DNA of 64,000 bases from Anaerolineales bacterium (GTDB lineage Bacteria; Chloroflexota; Anaerolineae; Anaerolineales; Villigracilaceae), in contig JAEURC010000052.1 in assembly GCA_016789025.1 (NCBI GenBank), positions 19,514-83,513 on the forward strand, in the 5' to 3' direction. A program made the position numbers and the translations under genes. This document shows, piece by piece, positions 34,353 to 42,814 of this stretch. Position 1 is the first letter of the stretch, and every line of letters begins with the position of its first letter. Under the pieces are notes generated by a model. The model was not told where the DNA came from. It made no database searches and saw nothing but the letters and a program-made list of their open reading frames with translations.

Positions 34353-35525
34353 ATGGCCGTGAAGCGCGCTTTGCTTTATCTTCTTATTATTGTCATCCTG
34401 CTGGGCATGATGCTGGCGGTGGCGTTGTATATCCCCTCAGCCCTGCCCGCCCGGTCGGACTTTAGCGCGCTCTACAACACGACGCTCGCGCTGGTGAACG
34501 GTGTGCCGATCTACGATCTCGACGCGGTGCAGGCGGTGGCGATGCGCGCGTCAAATGTGCCGTCGGATAAATTTTTTCTGGCGCGATTCCCATACCCGCC
34601 CTGGTATGCGTTATCCGTGTTCTATCTTGGCTATCTGCCGGCGCAGAACGCGGCAACGCTCTGGTTCGAATTGAACCTCGTAATGCTATTCACGTCGGTT
34701 TGGCTGTTGACCGACGGGTGGGATGGCAGAGCACGGCTGGTTGCCTTCCCCCTGGGGTTATTCTTTTTACCGGTGTTGGGGGCGTTATCTGTCGGGCAGT
34801 ACGATTTCCCGGCTTTGTTAGGCGCGTCGTTGCTGATTTATTCCCTGCGCAGAGAAAACACCGCCCTGACCGTGTTCGGCATGGTTCTGCTCACATTCAA
34901 GCCGCACATCGGCACATTGATCTTGCTCGCCGCGCTGGGCTGGTTGATCGGGCGGCGGAACGACTTCGGTCGGCGCGCCTTGCGAGGCGTTTTGATCGCA
35001 TGCGCCCTGCTTTGCATCCTCGGGTTCCTCGCAGATTCCAAATGGATTCTCAGTTATCCTGCTTTGTTGTTGAACTATCAAGGGGAGGGCAATGTGGCAT
35101 CCTGCTCGGAGTGCGCAAGTTTACCGGTCTTCCTCTCGCGCTGGTTGCTCGATGGATCGCTGGCGTCTGCGGCGAGGATCGCCCTGGGGATATTGCTGGC
35201 GTTGATCGGGATCTTCATTTGGAGTCGCAACAGGTTGACGAAATCTCCCGAATCCGTTCTGACGTTCGGCCTGCTTGCCACCCTGCAGGTCAGCCCCTAC
35301 TTGTACAATTACGATTTCCTGCTATTGCTCATACCATTCGTCGTGCTCGCCGCAGGGAAGATGTTCTTTCAACGCGCTGTGGTGATTCTCTCGTACGCGA
35401 TCCCAACAGCCGCGCTGTTGATCTTGGGCAGAGATGGGAATGTGTTTCTTATTTTAGCGGCGATGGCATTACTGTGGGGGATAGTCGGTAGATCACAAAA
35501 ATTCTGCGTAGGATGCGCTCTCTAG
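34353..35525 (+). CDS. GT87/DUF2029-like integral membrane glycosyltransferase
   Basis: About 390 residues with nine to eleven hydrophobic helices. After the first helix the loop ALPARSDFSALYNTTLALVNG carries an Asp in the position of the catalytic Asp of GT-C polyprenol-phosphate mannosyltransferases. GLPIYD-like GVPIYDLDAV and RFPYPPWYALSV match the DUF2029 family. It would use a polyprenyl-phosphate sugar on the outer face. The last dozen codons (KFCVGCAL and before) come from a repeat element at 35486-35578, so the native C-terminus has probably been replaced. It is divergent from comEC. Confidence 0.82.
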   Translation: MAVKRALLYLLIIVILLGMMLAVALYIPSALPARSDFSALYNTTLALVNGVPIYDLDAVQAVAMRASNVPSDKFFLARFPYPPWYALSVFYLGYLPAQNAATLWFELNLVMLFTSVWLLTDGWDGRARLVAFPLGLFFLPVLGALSVGQYDFPALLGASLLIYSLRRENTALTVFGMVLLTFKPHIGTLILLAALGWLIGRRNDFGRRALRGVLIACALLCILGFLADSKWILSYPALLLNYQGEGNVASCSECASLPVFLSRWLLDGSLASAARIALGILLALIGIFIWSRNRLTKSPESVLTFGLLATLQVSPYLYNYDFLLLLIPFVVLAAGKMFFQRAVVILSYAIPTAALLILGRDGNVFLILAAMALLWGIVGRSQKFCVGCAL

Positions 35526-35578
35526 CGCAAATTTGACGTTAGAGAACGTCAATTACGCGCTTTCGTGAAGTACTGATA
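35486..35578. repeat. Multi-hairpin repeat, family I copy 1
   Basis: Contains GCGCTCTCTAGCGC and TTGACGTTAGAGAACGTCAA hairpins, then ACGCGCTTTCGTGAAGTACT. The outer arms GATCAC and GTGAAGTAC pair loosely. It overlaps the end of the GT87-like gene. A second copy at 38375-38468 shares the frame, but its second hairpin is GGCGGTAGAGACCGCC, a paired change. Confidence 0.8.
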
Positions 35579-35654
35579 GTAAAAAAACAAAATATGAGTT
35601 ACGCAGTTGAACGTGTTTCGCCGCAGGTGCGCCAACTGCGTAAGTCCTAACGAA

Positions 35655-35690
35655 ATAAAAAACTTCCGAGGCTTAAACCCGGAAGTTTTC
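35655..35690 (-). terminator. Intrinsic terminator after cysS
   Basis: On the - strand, AAAACTTCCG pairs with CGGAAGTTTT around GGTTTAAGCCT, followed by TTATTT. It lies 27 bases after the cysS stop. Confidence 0.85.
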
Positions 35691-35716
35691 AACTATCGAA
35701 CTATTCAACTTTCCAA

Positions 35717-37114
35717 CTATCCCCATCTCCATGTCGTTCCATCCTTGCTGTCTTCAATGGTCACGCCCATGGCTTTGAGCTGGTCGCGGAGTTCGTCTGA
35801 GCGCGCCCATTGTTTTTGTTTGCGGGCTTCGGTGCGTTCGGCGATGAGCGCGATAACTTTCGCTTCGTCCTCGCTGGAGCCGGTCTTTTCTTTGAGTTGC
35901 AAGCCGAACACGCCGGTCAATTCGCGCAACATTTTTTGCGCGGGTTCGAGTTGAGAATCGTTTGCGCCGTTGTCGCGGGCGGTGTTAATCGCTTTGACGA
36001 GTTCGTATAACGCGGCAAGCGCGAGCGGGGAGTTGAAGTCGTCGTCCATCGCGTCGGCAAAGGATTGCTTGATAGCTTCGGCTTGCGCGGCGAGCTCGGA
36101 GGCGGTCCCGGCGGAGAGTCCGCTTGACGAGGGCGAGGCAGGTCGAAGCGCGGACTTGAGGCGGTCGAGCGATTTTTCGGCGGCGTCTTGAGTCTCGTCG
36201 TTGAAGATCAATGGCGCGCGGTACGATCCCATCAACACGAGCATCCGCATCACGTCGGCGTCGCGTGTTTTCAAAAAATCTTTGATGCTGACGATGTTGC
36301 CGAGCGACTTGGACATCTTCTCGCCGCCGAGTTGTAACATGCCGTTGTGGATCCAATAGCGCGAAAATTGTTTGCCCGTGTATGACTCGGTTTGCGCGAT
36401 CTCGTTTTCGTGATGAGGAAAGATCAGGTCGTTGCCGCCGCCGTGAATGTCAATTTGTTCGCCGAGTTCGGCGAGGTTCATCGCGGAACATTCGATGTGC
36501 CAGCCGGGGCGCCCCTTGCCCCACGGACTGTCCCATGAAATTTCACCGGGTTTCGCGGCTTTCCACAACGCGAAATCCATTGGGTGATTCTTCGCTTCGC
36601 CCACTTCGATGCGCGCGCCTGCCTGCATGTCGTCGAGTTTGCGCCCGGACAGTTTGCCGTAATCTTTATCGTCGGTGACGCTGAAATACACGTCGCCGTT
36701 CGACGCGGCATACGCGGCTTCTTTGTGGATCAGCCCTTGAATGAATTCGATGATGAGCGGCATGGTCTTGCTCACCTGCGGATTCGATGTGGCAGGAAGC
36801 ACATTTAAATTCTTGAGATCGTTAGCATAATCTTCGATATAACGCTGTGACAATTTGAGCGGGTCTTCGCCGAGCGCGTTGGCGCGGTTGATGATCTTAT
36901 CGTCCACGTCGGTGTAATTCATCACGTGCCGCACGTTGTAGCCGCGATATTCGAGATAACGGCGGATGATGTCGAACACGATGGCAGACATGGCGTGACC
37001 CACATGCGCATCGTTGTACACTGTCACACCGCAGACGTACATCTTGACGACGTTCGGCTCGAGGGTTTGGAAGTCTTCTTTTTTGCGAGTGAGGGTGTTG
37101 TAGAGTCGGATCAT
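35717..37114 (-). CDS. cysS: Cysteinyl-tRNA synthetase
   Basis: 465-residue class I tRNA synthetase that charges tRNA-Cys. The HIGH motif appears as HVGH (NDAHVGHAMSAIV), KMSKS as GEKMSKSLGN, and zinc ligands are in CGVTVYND and CSAMNLAELG with HHENE. A helical C-terminal anticodon-binding region follows. Length is normal. Start ATG 37114 is chosen because homologues begin MIRLYNT-like; a longer frame to 37153 runs into a repeat. The neighbour upstream is a PIN-TRAM protein of the YacL type, an association also seen in Firmicutes. Confidence 0.97.
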   Translation of the reverse strand: MIRLYNTLTRKKEDFQTLEPNVVKMYVCGVTVYNDAHVGHAMSAIVFDIIRRYLEYRGYNVRHVMNYTDVDDKIINRANALGEDPLKLSQRYIEDYANDLKNLNVLPATSNPQVSKTMPLIIEFIQGLIHKEAAYAASNGDVYFSVTDDKDYGKLSGRKLDDMQAGARIEVGEAKNHPMDFALWKAAKPGEISWDSPWGKGRPGWHIECSAMNLAELGEQIDIHGGGNDLIFPHHENEIAQTESYTGKQFSRYWIHNGMLQLGGEKMSKSLGNIVSIKDFLKTRDADVMRMLVLMGSYRAPLIFNDETQDAAEKSLDRLKSALRPASPSSSGLSAGTASELAAQAEAIKQSFADAMDDDFNSPLALAALYELVKAINTARDNGANDSQLEPAQKMLRELTGVFGLQLKEKTGSSEDEAKVIALIAERTEARKQKQWARSDELRDQLKAMGVTIEDSKDGTTWRWG

Positions 37115-37129
37115 CACATTCTCTTTTCT

Positions 37130-37204
37130 AAACACAAAGGACACGAAGTACACAAAGGATTTAAAAAGAAAACCTTAGTGACCTTCGTGTCCTTCGTGGT
37201 TAAA
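37130..37204. repeat. Imperfect inverted repeat between the PIN-TRAM gene and cysS
   Basis: CACAAAGGACACGAAG pairs with CTTCGTGTCCTTCGTGG across an A-rich centre. It fills the 92-base gap, leaving little space for a separate cysS promoter. Confidence 0.7.
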
Positions 37205-37206
37205 TT

Positions 37207-38286
37207 TTACTTTCTTTTCTTCCCATTATCCTCTTCCACCCGCGCGAAGATCATGCGACCCGCCGCAGTCTGGAGGACTTTCGTGACAACCACTTCTTTA
37301 TATTCGCCGATGTAATCGTGACCGTTCTCCACCACCACCATCGTGCCATCGTCCATATAGCCCACGCCCTGACCGTGTTCCTTGCCTTCCTGGAAGATGT
37401 TCAAGGTCATGCGCTCGGCAGGCAGAACAACGGACTTGACCGCGTTCGCCAACTCATTGATGTTGAGGATCGTCACGCCTTGCAGTTCGGCGACCTTGTT
37501 CAAGTTGTAATCGTTGGTGAGGATTGGACATTTCAATTGCTTGGCAAGAACGACGAGTTTATCGTCCACTTCGCGCACGCCCTCGGCGTTGATGTCGCTG
37601 ATACGCACGAGGATGTTCGGAAGTTTTTGCAGTTCAGCCAGCGCGTCCATGCCGCGCCGCCCGCGTTGACGGCGCAAACCGTCCGGTGAGTCGGCGATGT
37701 ATTGCAGTTCATTCAACACGAAACGCGGGATGAGAAGCGTGCCGGGTAAAAATCCCGTTCGGGCAATATCCGTCACCCGCCCGTCAATGATCACGCTCGT
37801 ATCCAGTAAGATGGTGCGGTTAAGATTCGTCCATGAAGACGAAGAGCCGCCCTCGCCGCCGCGTCCGCTCAACGTGCTGAGCAGACCCATAATATCTCCC
37901 TGCCGCATCACGAACAGCGAAATACCGAGCCACGCGAACGCGATCACGCCGACCAGCGGCATGATCTGACCGAACGGTTTAGGCAGTAACGAGAGCGGAA
38001 AGGCAAGCAGAGCGGCGGTCAATAGACCTATGATCAAGCCGAGCAGACCGGCGAAAAGAGTCTCCGCCGAGAGCCGCCCCAAGCGGACGCGCACCGCGCG
38101 AGCCGGGCGCGTCGTCACATACGGCGTCAGCACCAACCCTGTCAACGCGCCGAGCAACCCGATGATCGCGGTATAACGGATGGATTCATATTCGTTTCCG
38201 CCCAACCCGTACCCCCAGATGCCCGCGACGATCCCGATAAAGATCATGCCAACAATACGCAGAATAAATTCAACGCTGACGTTCAT
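37207..38286 (-). CDS. PIN/TRAM domain membrane protein (YacL family)
   Basis: 359 residues. Four N-terminal membrane helices (within about 1-125) are followed by a PIN nuclease domain with TILLDTSVIIDGRVTDI (acidic residues of the active site) and PILTNDYNLNKVA. A C-terminal TRAM RNA-binding domain (about 285-345, GQGVGYMDDGTMVVVENG) completes it. This is the YacL architecture, a predicted membrane-tethered RNase whose substrate is not known. Start ATG 38286 has AAGGAG upstream. It precedes cysS, echoing the yacL-ispD-ispF-gltX-cysE-cysS neighbourhood of Bacillus. Confidence 0.93.
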   Translation of the reverse strand: MNVSVEFILRIVGMIFIGIVAGIWGYGLGGNEYESIRYTAIIGLLGALTGLVLTPYVTTRPARAVRVRLGRLSAETLFAGLLGLIIGLLTAALLAFPLSLLPKPFGQIMPLVGVIAFAWLGISLFVMRQGDIMGLLSTLSGRGGEGGSSSSWTNLNRTILLDTSVIIDGRVTDIARTGFLPGTLLIPRFVLNELQYIADSPDGLRRQRGRRGMDALAELQKLPNILVRISDINAEGVREVDDKLVVLAKQLKCPILTNDYNLNKVAELQGVTILNINELANAVKSVVLPAERMTLNIFQEGKEHGQGVGYMDDGTMVVVENGHDYIGEYKEVVVTKVLQTAAGRMIFARVEEDNGKKRK

Positions 38287-38374
38287 AAAAAACTCCTTGA
38301 TAAAGTACGAATAATGACGGATGATAGCACGGCAGAGATGGCTAGTCAAATAGACCTTCGGTGGAATTGTTATA

Positions 38375-38562
38375 ATCGGTAAATCACGAAAATACTGCGT
38401 AACTTGCGCTCTCTAGCGCAAATACGGCGGTAGAGACCGCCAAATACGCGCTTTCGTGAAGTACTGATAATCGGTAGATCACGAACGCGTAGTAACGACT
38501 TCAGTCGTTCGATGAAAGAGCGACTAAAGTCGCAACTACGAAGCCTTTCGTGAAGTTTGATA
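38375..38562. repeat. Multi-hairpin repeat, family I copy 2, with an added unit
   Basis: 38375-38468 matches copy 1 (35486-35578). An added unit, 38469-38562, begins again with ATCGGTAGATCACGAA and holds a different hairpin (ACGACTTCAGTCGT, GCGACTAAAGTCGC). It ends CCTTTCGTGAAGTTTGATAA. It occupies most of the 324-base gap between the PIN-TRAM gene and moaA. A TATAAT at 38370-38375 might serve transcription towards moaA. Confidence 0.75.
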
Positions 38563-38610
38563 AGGACAGACGCCTCTTTCCACGGGCAAGCTTGCCTCTA
38601 ACCCTCAACC

Positions 38611-39615
38611 ATGAACCTCACTGACGCCTTAAACCGCCCCCTGCGCGACCTGCGCATTTCAGTCACCGACCGCTGCAACTTCCGGTGTGTCTATTGCATG
38701 CCGAGAGAGATCTTCGGCTCCGATTATCCCTACCTGCCGCACAGCGAAGTGCTCACCTTCGAGGAGATCGCGCGTCTGGCGCGCATATTCGTCGGACATG
38801 GCGTGCGAAAGATTCGCCTGACCGGCGGCGAGCCTCTCGTCCGCAAAGATGCGCATCTGCTTGTAAAAATGCTCGCGGAGATTCCCGGTCTCGACCTCAC
38901 GCTCACGACGAACGGCGCGTTATTGGCGAGGCAGGCTCAAGCGTTGAAAGACGCGGGCTTGAAACGCGTCACCGTGAGTTTGGATTCGCTCGACGATGAA
39001 ACTTTCAAAGCGTTGAACGACGCGGATTTCCCGGTGGCGAAAGTGCTCGAAGGGATGGACACAGCCGCACTCGTCGGGTTGGAACCGATCAAAGTCAACA
39101 TGGTGGTCAAGCGCGGGGTGAATGAGTCCAGCATTTTGCCGATGGCGCGATTCTTCCGCGAGAAGGGATACATCCTGCGCTTCATCGAATACATGGATGT
39201 GGGGCACACCAACGGCTGGCGCATGGACGATGTTGTGTCGTCGGCGGAGATCGTCAAAATTATTTCCGCTGAAATGCCGCTCGAACCGATTGACCCGAAT
39301 TATCGCGGCGAGGTTGCCGAGCGTTGGCGCTACACAGACGGGGGCGGCGAGATCGGAGTCATTTCATCGGTGACGCACGCCTTCTGCCGCGATTGCAACC
39401 GCGCGCGCATTTCCGCGGAGGGAAAATTGTATACCTGCCTGTTCGCCGTGAATGGACACGACTTGAAATCGCTCATCCGAAACGGCGCATCGGATGAGGA
39501 GATCTCGCAACTGATCGCGCGCATCTGGGGCAAACGCGACGACCGATACTCGGAACTTCGCTCTGAAAATACGATCGACCTGCCCAAAGTGGAAATGTCT
39601 CACATCGGCGGGTAA
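38611..39615 (+). CDS. moaA: GTP 3',8-cyclase (molybdenum cofactor biosynthesis protein A)
   Basis: 334-residue radical SAM enzyme for the first step of molybdopterin synthesis. The N-terminal cluster motif is [11 protein letters not shown] (Cys 22, 26, 29) and the SAM-binding GGEP lies in [12 protein letters not shown]. The second 4Fe-4S site is [19 protein letters not shown]. The protein ends in Gly-Gly, the C-terminal tail MoaA needs for activity. All catalytic features are present. No other moa genes are adjacent, and no molybdenum cofactor riboswitch is evident upstream. Confidence 0.96.
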   Translation: MNLTDALNRPLRDLRISVTDRCNFRCVYCMPREIFGSDYPYLPHSEVLTFEEIARLARIFVGHGVRKIRLTGGEPLVRKDAHLLVKMLAEIPGLDLTLTTNGALLARQAQALKDAGLKRVTVSLDSLDDETFKALNDADFPVAKVLEGMDTAALVGLEPIKVNMVVKRGVNESSILPMARFFREKGYILRFIEYMDVGHTNGWRMDDVVSSAEIVKIISAEMPLEPIDPNYRGEVAERWRYTDGGGEIGVISSVTHAFCRDCNRARISAEGKLYTCLFAVNGHDLKSLIRNGASDEEISQLIARIWGKRDDRYSELRSENTIDLPKVEMSHIGG

Positions 39616-39713
39616 ATTTACTGGGTACAAGTTGCAGGTTGCAAGTTGACAAGTTCAATCTTCCAACCTTCAAATTTTTCCTTTCAACCTTTCAACATTC
39701 AACATTCAACCAT

Positions 39714-40430
39714 ATGAATATCAAAGCCATCTTCTTCGACCTCGACGGAACGCTCCGTCACAACCTCCCCGGTGGAGGGGAAATTTTTTCCGAACACGTC
39801 CGTTCGCTGGGACTCGAACTCAGCGACGATGACCTGCAACGCGCCATGCGCTGGGAATTCGCGTACTGGGCAAACTCCGCCGACCTGCTTAATGATTTCA
39901 AAAAGCACGAGGGCGAGAACGAAAAGTTTTGGGTCAATTACAGTTACCGCCGCCTCACTGCATTGGGTATCGCTGCTAAAAGATCAAGATCGCTCGCGCC
40001 GAAAGTTTCCGCGTACATGCAAGAGTTTTACACGCCCAAAAGCATCGTCCCCGATGATGTGAAGAAAACCCTGAGTGACTTGAAACAACGCAGATACGTC
40101 ATGGCGGTTATCTCGAACCGCGATAAACCGTTCGGTGAAGAACTCGAATCGCACGGCATCAACGGCTTTTTCGATTTCTCGCTCGCCGGCGGCGAAGTGG
40201 ATTCGTTCAAGCCTGAGCCTGAAATTTTTCATCACGCCCTCAAACGTATCGCGGGACTTTCCGCGCGCGAAACGATCTACGTCGGCGACAATTACTACGC
40301 GGATGTGATCGGTTCGCGCCGCGCGGGACTTCAACCTGTCCTCTACGACCCCGGCGGATTCTTCCCCGAAGCCGATTGCACCGTCATCAAATCGTTCGAT
40401 GAATTGATACCGGCGATCAAAAATTTATGA
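39714..40430 (+). CDS. HAD family hydrolase
   Basis: 238-residue haloacid dehalogenase-superfamily hydrolase, probably a phosphatase. Motif I IFFDLDGTLRHN gives the nucleophile and acid/base Asp pair. Motif II is VISNRD, a Lys lies in SFKPEPEIF, and motif IV is YVGDNYYADVIGSRRAGL. The helical cap between motifs I and II is of the subclass I type. Start ATG 39714 is used because homology begins immediately. Upstream 39640-39713 is a shuffled CAACCTTCAAC-type tract. Substrate unknown. Confidence 0.9.
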   Translation: MNIKAIFFDLDGTLRHNLPGGGEIFSEHVRSLGLELSDDDLQRAMRWEFAYWANSADLLNDFKKHEGENEKFWVNYSYRRLTALGIAAKRSRSLAPKVSAYMQEFYTPKSIVPDDVKKTLSDLKQRRYVMAVISNRDKPFGEELESHGINGFFDFSLAGGEVDSFKPEPEIFHHALKRIAGLSARETIYVGDNYYADVIGSRRAGLQPVLYDPGGFFPEADCTVIKSFDELIPAIKNL

Positions 40431-40433
40431 ACT

Positions 40434-40516
40434 TGTAGGGGCGGGGTCCGCGCTGAGCGGAGGTCTGAGCGAAGCGATAGCGGAGACGAAGACCGAAGTC
40501 GAAGCGCCGCCCCTAC
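40434..40516. repeat. Inverted repeat of the GTAGGGGCG type
   Basis: GTAGGGGCGG on the left and CCGCCCCTAC on the right, with a GC-rich interior. It is one of two (the other at 58986-59047) and lies between the converging HAD and aminotransferase genes. Confidence 0.75.
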
Positions 40517-40565
40517 ATTAGACCTCTTGCATAAGTCTGTAATGTAAAGACTCAATCAAATTCTT

Positions 40566-40645
40566 AGCTACGGATTACACGAATTCACACGGATTTTTTA
40601 GATAAATTAGTGAAAATCCGTGAAATCTGTGGCAAAAAATACTTT
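40566..40645. repeat. AT-rich inverted repeat (ACGGATTACACGAATTC type)
   Basis: CACGAATTCACACGGATTTT pairs imperfectly with AAAATCCGTGAAATCTGTG. It is adjacent to the previous repeat and overlaps nothing. Together they fill the converging gap 40431-40658. Confidence 0.7.
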
Positions 40646-40658
40646 TGCAAAAGGTCTA

Positions 40659-41885
40659 TTATTTATCCGCGATCAATTCCTTCAACGTAATCCCCAGCCT
40701 CGAAATTCCCTGGCGGATCGTCTCCGGCGAGGGATACGAAAAATTGAGCCGCATCGTGTTCTTGCCTCCGCCGATGGGATGGAATGCTTCGCCCGGCACG
40801 AACGCGACCTTCTTTTCTATGGCGCGCTTCAACACTTCCGCCGAGTCCATGCCTTCGGGCAAAATGCTCCACAGGAACATTCCGCCTTTCGGCTTTCGCC
40901 ACGTCACGCCGGCAGGGAACATCTCCTCCATCATCTCGACCATTACATCGCGGCGTTCCTTGTATGTGGCGCGGATCATTTTCACGTGCTCATCGAGGAA
41001 TCCGCCCTTTGCCGCCTCGAACGCGACGTATTGATTGAACGAAGACGTGTGCAGGTCTGCCGCTTGTTTGCTCATCACCAGTTTCTGGATCACCTCCGAG
41101 GGCGCGATCACCCATCCCAGCCGCAGACCCGGCGCGAGCAATTTCGAAAACGTGCTGAGATAGATCACATTGCCGCTGTAATGCCCGCCGTTCGGACCGC
41201 GATACTCGCTGTCCAACGCCACAATGGATGGAATGTGCTCGCCTTCATAACGCAACTGACCGTACGGGTCATCTTCGATGATCGGCACGCCGTATTTGTC
41301 CGCGATCCTCACAAGCTGTTCCCTCCGCTCGAGGCTCAGGGTGGATCCGCCGGGGTTTTGAAAATTTGGAAGAACGTAGATAAATTTAGGTCCGACGCGA
41401 AGCGCCGCTTCTAATTCATCCACGATCATCCCGTGCTCATCCGTTCTCACGGGGATATATTGCGCGCCATAGGTATTCCACGCCTGCAGGGCGCCGAGAT
41501 ACGTCGGCGATTCGACCACGATAAAGTCGCCGCGATTGACGAACAGCCGTCCAATAAAATCCAACGCTTGTTGTGAACCGGAGGTGATGAGGATGTTATC
41601 CAATCCCACTTCCGAACTGAAGCGCGAGATGTGCCGCGCGATCATCTCTCGCAAGGGACGGTGTCCTTCGGTTGTGCTGTATTGAAGCGACTGCGGTCCA
41701 AAATTCTCCAGCACAGTATTGCTTGCCTCGCGGAACCGCTCCAGCGGGAAAACCTCCGGCGCCGGCAGACCGCCGGCAAACGAAATGATCTCCGGCTGTT
41801 CGGTTAACTTCAACAATTCGCGGATGACCGAACTCGACATTTGTTGGGTGCGAAAAGCATAGCGATATTCCCAGGGTGTTTGCAT
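40659..41885 (-). CDS. PLP-dependent aminotransferase (2-aminoadipate/aromatic type, class I)
   Basis: 408-residue fold-type I aminotransferase close to the LysN/MocR-catalytic group. Features: FAGGLPAPEVFP near the N-terminus, ITSGSQQALDFIGRLFV, YVLPNFQNPGG, EDDPYGQLRY with the ring-binding Asp, and the PLP-Lys in LSTFSKLLAPGLRLGWV. There is no GntR domain, so it is an enzyme and not a MocR regulator. Typical substrates are 2-aminoadipate, leucine or aromatic amino acids. The leader contains a terminator hairpin and a 22-codon frame whose TGA directly touches the ATG, hinting at attenuation. Confidence 0.9.
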   Translation of the reverse strand: MQTPWEYRYAFRTQQMSSSVIRELLKLTEQPEIISFAGGLPAPEVFPLERFREASNTVLENFGPQSLQYSTTEGHRPLREMIARHISRFSSEVGLDNILITSGSQQALDFIGRLFVNRGDFIVVESPTYLGALQAWNTYGAQYIPVRTDEHGMIVDELEAALRVGPKFIYVLPNFQNPGGSTLSLERREQLVRIADKYGVPIIEDDPYGQLRYEGEHIPSIVALDSEYRGPNGGHYSGNVIYLSTFSKLLAPGLRLGWVIAPSEVIQKLVMSKQAADLHTSSFNQYVAFEAAKGGFLDEHVKMIRATYKERRDVMVEMMEEMFPAGVTWRKPKGGMFLWSILPEGMDSAEVLKRAIEKKVAFVPGEAFHPIGGGKNTMRLNFSYPSPETIRQGISRLGITLKELIADK

Positions 41886-41954
41886 TCAGGCTCCTTTGTA
41901 GAAACAAAAAAGCCCGCCAGGTACATTTGTACCCGTCAGGCTTTGGCTTGGCAT
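41886..41954 (-). other. Possible leader peptide of the aminotransferase gene
   Basis: A 22-codon frame opening ATGCCAAGCCAAAGC and closing TGA immediately before the aminotransferase ATG (TGAATG). AAAGGAG near its end would serve the downstream start. The terminator hairpin lies inside it. No run of a single amino acid stands out, so classical ribosome-mediated attenuation is only a possibility. Confidence 0.3.
41907..41946 (-). terminator. Terminator-like hairpin in the aminotransferase leader
   Basis: On the - strand, GCCTGACGGGTAC pairs with GTACCTGGCGGGC (two wobbles, one mismatch) around AAAT, followed by TTTTTTG. It sits about 22 bases before the start codon with no other gene upstream on this strand, so it must act on the gene's own transcript. 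Confidence 0.75.
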
Positions 41955-42072
41955 TGCGTGGATGATCCAAAGATAAAATATTCGAATATGTCTCATCTCA
42001 ACCCAATCTTAGCACGGATTTCTCCGCTGGCAATGGACAAATGAAACTTCCATAAGATGACAAGCGGACATT

Positions 42073-42209
42073 CTAGGGTAATCGCATTTGAAAATCTTGA
42101 TGCCCAACCTTTGGTTATTTTGTTTCAGAATCCGCTAATCTTTCTGAAAAATTCGCGTAGATTGGCGCAGATTAGCGGATAAAAAATCTAAATGCGATAG
42201 CCCTAGCGG
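42073..42209. repeat. Nested inverted repeat in the aminotransferase/papain-like divergent region
   Basis: Outer arms CTAGGGTAATCGCATTT and AAATGCGATAGCCCTAG enclose inner arms ATCCGCTAATCT and AGATTAGCGGAT. It takes up much of the 365-base divergent gap 41886-42250. The remaining parts hold the aminotransferase leader and the promoter of the papain-like gene. Confidence 0.75.
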
Positions 42210-42238
42210 ACATTCATCGTCGTAACTTTCGACTGCGT

Positions 42239-42244
42239 TACAAT
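42239..42244 (+). promoter_or_regulatory. -10 box for leaderless mRNA of the papain-like gene
   Basis: TACAAT, 6 bases before ATG 42251. No Shine-Dalgarno fits in between. Confidence 0.6.
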
Positions 42245-42250
42245 GGGGCA

Positions 42251-42814
42251 ATGCCCCGCGCCTCTCGCCTCCCCTCCGGTCTGCTCCCCTTCCAACAGGG
42301 CGGTCTCGACTCGCTGTGCGGGCTGTACAGCATCATCAACGCGGAACGGATCATCAACCTCTCCTCCGATGAAGAAACCCAACAACTATTCAACGACCTG
42401 ATCCGCTTCTTATCGCGGCGGCGGCTGTTGCGCAAACTTCTCATCAACGGGATCATCCACACGGAAATGCTGTTGATCCTCGACAAAGTCGTCGGCAAGC
42501 AGAGGATCTCCAGCGTCGAAATCCCGTGGCGCGGCGTGCCAAACCCCGACCTCACCACCTTTTGGAAATCCATGCAAACGTTTCTCGATGGCACACCCGG
42601 ACGCGCCATCATCCTCGGCTTGCAGGGCTATCACGACCATTGGACAGTCATCGAAGCCATCACCAACCGCTCCATACTTTTATACGACTCGTCGAAGATC
42701 AAACGCCTGCCGCGCCCGCATTGCACCACCGTCTACGCCACGTGGACGCGCAAACACCTGCTCCTGCCCGCGCAAACCTATTTCCTTTCCAACGAGAACG
42801 ACGATGAAGAGTGA
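42251..42814 (+). CDS. Putative papain-like cysteine peptidase-fold protein
   Basis: 187 residues, cytoplasmic. LPFQQGGLDSLCGLYSIINA places a Gln/Cys pair ahead of a helix, as at the start of papain-like and C39-like domains. GYHDHWTVIEAITNRSILLYDSS supplies a His followed by an Asp in the order expected for a Cys-His-Asp triad. The remainder is helical (DLIRFLSRRRLLRKLLIN). I do not recognise a named family; substrate is unknown, and a non-proteolytic role is possible. The mRNA appears leaderless. Its 3' end overlaps the next gene by 11 bases. Confidence 0.7.
   Translation: MPRASRLPSGLLPFQQGGLDSLCGLYSIINAERIINLSSDEETQQLFNDLIRFLSRRRLLRKLLINGIIHTEMLLILDKVVGKQRISSVEIPWRGVPNPDLTTFWKSMQTFLDGTPGRAIILGLQGYHDHWTVIEAITNRSILLYDSSKIKRLPRPHCTTVYATWTRKHLLLPAQTYFLSNENDDEE

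Noticed and set aside
37115..37206. T-box leader upstream of cysS
   Set aside because: The gap is only 92 bases and is filled by an imperfect inverted repeat. There is no T-box sequence (TGGNACCGCG) and no specifier loop.
38470..38610. Molybdenum cofactor riboswitch before moaA
   Set aside because: The region consists of family I hairpins followed by a C/T-rich stretch. I could not find the conserved Moco RNA motifs.
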